A DNA stretch of 64,000 bases, taken from positions 32,559,378 to 32,623,377 of the forward strand of contig OX359248.1 in assembly GCA_947179485.1 (NCBI GenBank), read 5' to 3'. How positions within the stretch are numbered: position 1 is the stretch's first letter; each line of letters opens with the position of its first letter. The DNA comes from Allacma fusca. Lineage: Eukaryota > Arthropoda > Collembola > Symphypleona > Sminthuridae. This document shows, in pieces, positions 58,086-64,000 of the stretch. The translations under genes and the position numbers were made by a program. The notes beneath the pieces were generated by a model, which saw only the letters and a list, made by a program, of their open reading frames with translations, did no database searches and was not told the origin of the DNA.

Positions 58086-59446
58086 ATGGATCCAAGACCT
58101 GGTACTAGTAAGGGAGGACTGGCCACGGTTCGCCAGCCCCTGGTAAGTCAGACGGACAGACAAAAAGGAATCATTTTTCGGATTATGTGGGTAATAATAA
58201 GCAAAATATAAACGAAAGGAGAAAAAGGATGAGTTTATTACTGTGGGAGTGATGGTAATGATCAATGATCATCGTACTGTAAACCGATTTGTATTAGCTC
58301 ACGAGATGACTCGTGGTGATGGGATTATTGAGTAGCTATAATCGTGTGAAAAATATTCAGTTGCACCTAAGTAATAATTGCTTCTAGTATTTTTTTGTTT
58401 AATTGTTAATTCAGAATCGTTATGGCTCCGGATGGAATACCGAAGAGTCGGACCTTGGCTGTAGTCATTACCGTCGGAAATGTCAACTTGTCGTAAGTCT
58501 GTAATAACACAAGAAACTGTATTTGATGGAGATTAATTCCATTCGATTTATTCAATTAGCTCTATTTGTCTTCAAATGTAATATACATGAGAAAACTACG
58601 AATTATATGGGCCCACCCGAAAAGAGTCCTGAATAAATTGAATTGAATATTGATAAAGACTAAGATGGACCTTGTTTCCATGGATTGAGTGGAAAGTAAA
58701 ATTGACTTTGAGGGAAATTTTTTCTAGTGTCCGGAGAAATCGTGTTTGAGAACTTACACGTGCAGGTTTTGTCACGATGAGACAGAGGGTTCTCACAAGC
58801 TTGACCGATACAATGTATCAATGATTGTTTGCTTAGTTTGTCATCACCAGCAACCCGTTGGTAGCACGTGCAGGAGGTGCAGGACGATTTTTGGGAGGGT
58901 AAGAGAAGATGAAATAAAAATGTATTTGTATGTTGAAAAATTGTGTATATTGTGACTGATATAATTTTTATATTTCTTGCAGTACTATTGTAACCTGTGC
59001 AACTTGTTCAGTGACGAAGAGCAGTTTCAGTACCATTGTTACGACTGCGGACTATGCCGAGTGGGACCGAAAGAGCAATTCTTTCATTGCAAGCGGTGCG
59101 ACATGTGTCTGTCAGTTGATCTCCGGGGAGGTCATAGGGTAATTTTGCTGTTTTTTCATATGTGACTTCGTAGCACGTAATGAATGAATGCAAGGTTAGA
59201 ATTGAGGGGATCATTAATGATTTGCTAATGTTTCAGTGTGTGGAGAGAGCATCCCAGTCTGAATGTCCACTCTGCTTCGAAGACTTGCATACCTCACGTG
59301 TTATGTCTCGTGTTCTTCCCTGTGGACATCTTATTCATCGCACTTGTCTGGATGAGTTGCTTAACAAAGATCATAAAACTTGCCCCATTTGCAGGGATCC
59401 GATTCCGGAGAAGTTTGCAACTCCAATCGGTACTAGCGACAAATAA
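58086..59446 (+). CDS. RCHY1: RING-CHY zinc finger E3 ubiquitin ligase (Pirh2/RCHY1)
   Basis: E3 ligase of the Pirh2 family (p53 and other substrates in mammals). Five exons join in frame: 58086-58142, 58415-58492, 58728-58898, 58983-59138 and 59237-59446, giving 223 aa. CHY zinc finger at about 33-100 (GCSHYRRKCQLV...TYTCRFCHDE). CTCHY finger at about 103-154 (YYCNLCNLF...YHCYDCGLCRVGPKEQFFHCKRCDMCL). RING at about 160-207 (CPLCFEDLHTSR...LPCGHLIHRTC...CPICRDP). The usual C-terminal zinc-ribbon of RCHY1 (about 55-60 residues after the RING) is missing; the protein ends PIGTSDK. The frame of exon 2 was chosen because it alone yields the CHY motif; a Met in another frame at 58423 is a shadow. 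Confidence 0.92.
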
Positions 59447-60239
59447 AACAACCCTTGTCTGAATTGCAATGGAAATAACTTGGATTAAAATATTAGATGA
59501 GCTAATCTATGTTAGTTTGAATTTATACTTTTGAGTTAAAATTAGATTGCGACGTAGCTGACCTTATAGTTAGCTGCTTTGAAGCAGAGTTTCTCATTGT
59601 TATCTCTAACGTAATTTCATTGTTGTATAGTGTAGTAATAATAAAGGTTAAATGATCGATTGTTGAAATATAACGTGAAGTTTATGCAAGTTACACGTAA
59701 CATCTTTTTCGTAGTACTTACTGCATGTGTTTTGGTATTCCTAGCAGTAGTAGACAGTATACGTTACATTTTTGCATTAAATGCAGCTACTACACTTGTG
59801 TAACTTGATATAGTGTAAAGAGTTCAGTGTCGGTGGGCGTAAAAATATTTGCTTTGTTGTTACCTGGTTTGGTATCTAGACTACTGAATGAAATGATTTC
59901 ATTTGAGCAATATTGTATTATTAAGAACTACCAGACCATAAGGTGGACCTGAAACTTTTTCGTTATTATTTAACTAATTTATAATTATTATTAACATTCC
60001 TGAGCAGCCTTTTGTGTTTAAGTAACTTTCATTTTCGTGTTAATTATCACTTTTGAATGCATTGTATTATAGAATGGAATCAGCCGATCGCATTGTAACG
60101 ATAAAGGTGTTAACCTCACTTTCAGGTATTAACTTTTGTAGGCGGAAAAATGTCTGACAGCGTTCCAACTTGCTTCTTTCTCTTTACTGCTTGAGCATAC
60201 TGCAACAAAAGAAGAAAAAACCGTTTCTATAGTATCATA
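59447..60239. other. Spacer downstream of RCHY1
   Basis: Starts with the RCHY1 3' UTR, with AATAAA at 59640-59645 about 195 bp past the stop. No exon recognised further right. Confidence 0.45.
59640..59645 (+). terminator. Candidate polyadenylation signal of RCHY1
   Basis: AATAAA in AT-rich sequence about 195 bp after the stop codon. Positional inference. Confidence 0.5.
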
Positions 60240-61085
60240 ATGACAACTTTTAGGTCTATTGCCATACAAATACTAGCTAGCATCCTGCCGTATGGCTTGT
60301 GCAATCTGGACCTCCCGATTGCTTCAGCTTTTTCGGTACGTACATACCTAATTACATAGTTTCCCCGTTACCTCAAAGTAATGGTTTGTGAGTATCTTAT
60401 TGCATCCAGCTTTAATATACGTATGCATCTATATTTGTGTATATATAATTATATGTGTACAGTAGTATAAAAGTTACTCGACTGTAATTTTATTATTCTA
60501 GGCGTTCTCTCCAGTCTCAAGCAGTTACTCAGATAATTGCAATATTTCTACAAACAGCCCTTGCAATTCTGATTTTCTTAGGTACATGTGTGATTTTTCA
60601 GTCTGTACTTCACTTCGAAGCTTGAATGATAAAAAGCGATCGGTTTGTTCATGCCTAAACTTTAAGGTTTGATTTTGTAAGATATTTTAACACTTTTTTC
60701 CTCCGACTTCAATTTTGTCTCTCTCGATTGTAAGTAATGTTAATAATTTGTCTCCATTTTCTTCTAGAGAGAATCTCATGTGCGTTTCCAAATACAAATA
60801 TTTCTTAACATGCACAGGTGCAAACCCTACCATGAAAGCAGAATCCATGACTACTCTACATGTTTACATAAATGCAATGAAGTTAATCAACATCAAAGTA
60901 GGATTAACGAAATATTTCCACAAATGTACAAAAAAGCATTCGGGTGCATAATTCAGAACAAGATTGCATCAAGAAGCCCCAGTGATCAACTTTCCGCAGT
61001 TGGAAAATTAAATCATCGAATACTTTGTTTTTGCTACACATATGCAAGATTCTCGGAACGCAGAATTTCTAGAGTTTTGGACTGA
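60240..61085 (+). CDS. Candidate secreted Cys-rich protein, unknown family
   Basis: Three exons join in frame with GT-AG sites: 60240-60335, 60502-60666 and 60768-61085, giving 192 aa. The N-terminus (MTTFRSIAIQILASILPYG) is moderately hydrophobic and could be a signal peptide. About 13 Cys are spread through the rest: NCNISTNSPCNSDF, YMCDFSVCTSL, KRSVCSCLNFK, HRCKPYHES, STCLHKCNEV and later single ones. The pattern suggests a disulfide-rich secreted protein, but I recognise no family. The three phase-0 joins and Cys enrichment are the only support. The last part of exon 3 (ILCFCYTYARFSERR) is less convincing, and a different splice could remove it. Confidence 0.45.
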
Positions 61086-64000
61086 AATTGAAACTACTAG
61101 GTATGAGTTTCTTACAATTAGCTAGGAATAATGATTGCATACATTTGCAAGAATTTTGTTGCTTACTTTTATGAATTCCGCTAGCGCCTGTGTTTCATAG
61201 ATATGTAACTTATCAAGGTCCGCTATCTGTAATCATTATTCAGTTCAGTGGAATTAGCACTTCTGCACTACAGAAGGGCCCTTGCTATTATTCGTAGTTA
61301 TTTCCTCCTTCTAATTGTAAGCTCGCTTTCCTCTGCTGATTGAAATATGATCTCAGATTTTTCACAATTAGTAGTTACTAATACAATGATTAAGTACATT
61401 TCAATTAAACTTAATCACCGACCATGTGAGTAAAAAGTAATTAGTTCAAGATTCAATTATCAGATAAGCAGATGATGAATATTTTATATATGTTTAAATC
61501 ATACAAAATTCAATTACAATCTTCCTATAGCTTTTAAAAATACAGCACTATTAAAAAATATCCGGTAATGATTTTGAAATGCATAAAATTTAAGCATACT
61601 TACTTTACTGTTTTTTTTTGCATGAATTACTACTTGTAAAAAGGTTTGATAGTCTCATCACCATTAAAATCAATTTATATTCAATTGCTTTTCGATTCAG
61701 GTACTGTGTATAGTAGAGGCTTTTCATTAACTCGTTGTCAGACTCTGATGTTGTGGGCCACAGTTTCCTCTCAATTAACCCTCTATTTTATTACCTGACG
61801 GTTGTTTTCAAAATTTCAAATTGGAGTTCACCACATGGAATGATTACTAGTTAGTATTACATTGAAAATTACATTATGTATGTAAAAAAAAAATTAACTG
61901 TCGTGTATTGCATAAATTCACGAATGTTGGAAAGAGTAAAAGGTAAAATCAAGTTTTTGTCAGGATCAAATTGTGAGCTTCATGTCATGTGCTGTTTTTC
62001 GCTTCAATTGATCCAACTCAATGGGAATAAATTTAATAAAAAACAGTAATGAAATACAGTGGTCACCATGAATACTATATCTGCGGGTTACTAAAAAGTA
62101 TTAGTATTATCAGTGTCAATGTCGATTTTGTATAAATACCCTTTTAAGATATCTGCATTATATGTTTATGCGTGTACTGGGTACATGTGTCTGAAAATAT
62201 GACCCATTATATCTGCAAATATTATAGCTCCTGGGTTTGATGTAAAGCAAGCATTAAATTTTTTCTGAAGTGGAGGATTTCTAAGAAATGTGATATCAAA
62301 TAGATCGTAAGCACAAGTTAATATGCCGTCGGTGTGCATCATTCATGACTGAACCGGCATCTGAAATAAAAGGAGTGCTAATCATTTAATGGATGGAAAT
62401 AAGGTATTCAGGGCACGAAATCCTCAAAGCAAAGGTGACGCTAATCGGGGAATACTGAGATCCTAACACACTACAAAGTTCCAGTAAGCTGTTTTTCCTG
62501 TTCGGCGTCTTATACGTATGTACATGTTCTAATTAAATAGCCATTACTGTACACTCACTACATAAATCAAAACTTGAGACATATGCTAGATAAAGTAACT
62601 AAAGATTATTGGGTTTGGGTTCTCTGGGTTAAATATGTAAAACTGCGTTACGTGCTTGCAATGGCCCAGACAATTCATTTGAGTAAAATATAGTTTCCAT
62701 ACCTTTCATTTTTTACAAGCAATAATAAATGTTTAGGATTCCTTCTGATGATAATTCATTCATTGGAATTATAAATTATTGTCGGGCAGAGAAATGGTCT
62801 GGTGAAATCAGTGGATAAATAGTTAATGCATGGTATGTATAATTATGTACGATCATGTAAAAGCCCCAAAGTGAAAAGAACTCCTACTGTGCACAGTTTT
62901 TGTGTCTGGAGGATAAATAAGATTAAAGAGGTACAATTAACACTGGACGATTTGGCAGGACAACTAATGTGACTGTTGAACTTCCATGGAATTAAGTGAT
63001 TGCCCATGGGTCTAACCTTGGCATAGCAGTGTCGTTTGCGTGAAACAATTAAGGAATCTACATTTTAGGAAAAAATCCAAGTGCATTGATTTGACACCAA
63101 CTTTTGATTCCATATTATCTTGTTACTTACGCAACTCACAATCAGCCACTCTGTCAATGTCAACGTACATACATATGTATATGTATAAGCGGGACATATG
63201 TTAAAAGCTGTTTACTTTATGGGAGGTATAATTTCTGCATGTATCAAGGACTCTGGAACTACTAAAATTTTGTGGATTTTTTCTCGGGTGTTTTCACAGT
63301 CAGAGAATCACATTTCGCAAGTTATCACCTTCAAAGAATGAGATGTAATGGGCTTTGGCAAACATTTACTTAAATGTTTTTACGTCTCTTGTACTAGTAC
63401 TTGTTTCGTGTTTGACAGCTTACAATTCAGCTTAAGTGGTAGGAATTTGGAAGGATTGTTCAAAAAACTAGTAAAAATTGTAGGCTGTAATCCAACAGGG
63501 AGATCTTTTTCCAATCGAGATCATCAGCAAAATATACAAGAGTCATAATAGTCGGTCTGTGTATGATTATACGAAGCCCCACACCGTTCAACTGTTGCAA
63601 AAGCAGGTAAAACAAATTAAATTACATGGAAAGACGAGTAACTATATATGCATTGTAATGACGGTAGCAGGTGATCTGTGAATAAACCCACTGTCAATTA
63701 ATTGGGGATCCTTCTATTAGAAATTATAGGGTACGGGCTCCTACATTTGCTCTTTTAGAGTACACGCCGAGAAAAATAGAACTGGTTCGATGTCTTTGTT
63801 ATTCAGACTCCTTACTTACAGATGATACATGATTTTGTATGTAATTGCAGACAGCAAGACAACTCTATATACGCAGGGCATTGATACAATTGGATGAAAG
63901 TGATTCAATTCAGAAGTAATATTAGAACAGAACTGGAATTTTTAATCCATGATTAGCTCATTTGAAGCCTGTTATGCAGATTAGGGTGTGTCATTAATTA
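61086..64000. other. Right-hand spacer, no gene seen
   Basis: About 2.9 kb of AT-rich DNA with no exon, repeat array or transposon end that I could support. A short TACATACATATGTATATGTATA microsatellite lies near 63170. Confidence 0.4.

Noticed and set aside
58423-58494. Alternative RCHY1 start at MAPDGIPKSRT
   Set aside because: It is in a frame that runs into a stop after the next splice. The other frame gives the CHY motif GCSHYRRKC.

Overview
The window is AT-rich animal DNA. Genes are split by short GT-AG introns, most of them about 50-250 bp, and there are no operons. The gene set fits a small-genome invertebrate: Caliban/NEMF, tout-velu/EXT1, sushi-domain proteins, an SLC7 transporter, a glycine-N-acyltransferase-like GNAT and Pirh2/RCHY1. 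Caliban, tout-velu and the transposon types suggest an arthropod. A complete malate synthase argues against a fly-like insect. A non-dipteran arthropod such as a springtail is my guess, with low confidence. I built the exon chains by hand from splice sites, reading frame and family knowledge. No alignment or search was run.

Layout. 0.5-2.5 kb: farnesyltransferase beta subunit (-). 3.7-4.6 kb: fold-back element. 6.1-10.2 kb: Caliban/NEMF (+). 10.6-12.8 kb: coiled-coil protein, perhaps augmin HAUS5 (-). 13.7-14.3 kb: TIR-bounded unit with tandem repeats. 15.1-18.1 kb: EXT1/tout-velu (+). 19.7-20.9 kb: scramblase-like membrane protein (+). 21.1-25.2 kb: two neighbouring sushi-domain genes (-). 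27.3-28.9 kb: GNAT (+). 30.2-32.3 kb: hAT-like element holding a Harbinger-type MITE. 34.3-36.9 kb: SLC7 transporter (+). 37.2-39.7 kb: malate synthase (-). 41.1-42.7 kb: second fold-back relative broken by a LINE fragment. 43.9-44.9 kb: small hAT-like element. 45.9-51.5 kb: large hAT-like element. 52.6-57.3 kb: hAT-like element with a complete PIF/Harbinger transposon inside it. 58.1-59.4 kb: Pirh2/RCHY1 (+). 60.2-61.1 kb: candidate secreted Cys-rich gene (+). 61.1-64 kb: no gene seen.

The most unusual part is 45857-51513. It is a 5.66 kb unit with CAAAGCTGGGC inverted ends and a perfect 8-bp target duplication. It carries no transposase I can see. It holds two intron-containing genes: a truncated Rrp6/EXOSC10-like 3'-5' exonuclease with one in-frame TAA, and an intact eight-exon gene for an unrecognised 307-aa protein with a possible BEN-like segment. 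Six copies of the 16-bp palindrome AACACACATGTGTGTT are spread through this gene pair, four of them inside introns. Outside the core, the arms differ between copies but mostly stay self-complementary within each copy.

The second striking structure is the nest at 52604-57277. An intact two-gene Harbinger (SANT/Myb-like protein plus DDE transposase, TAA target duplication) sits inside a decayed hAT with an 8-bp duplication. The host genes look like unrelated single-copy housekeeping or membrane genes separated by transposon-rich spacers.
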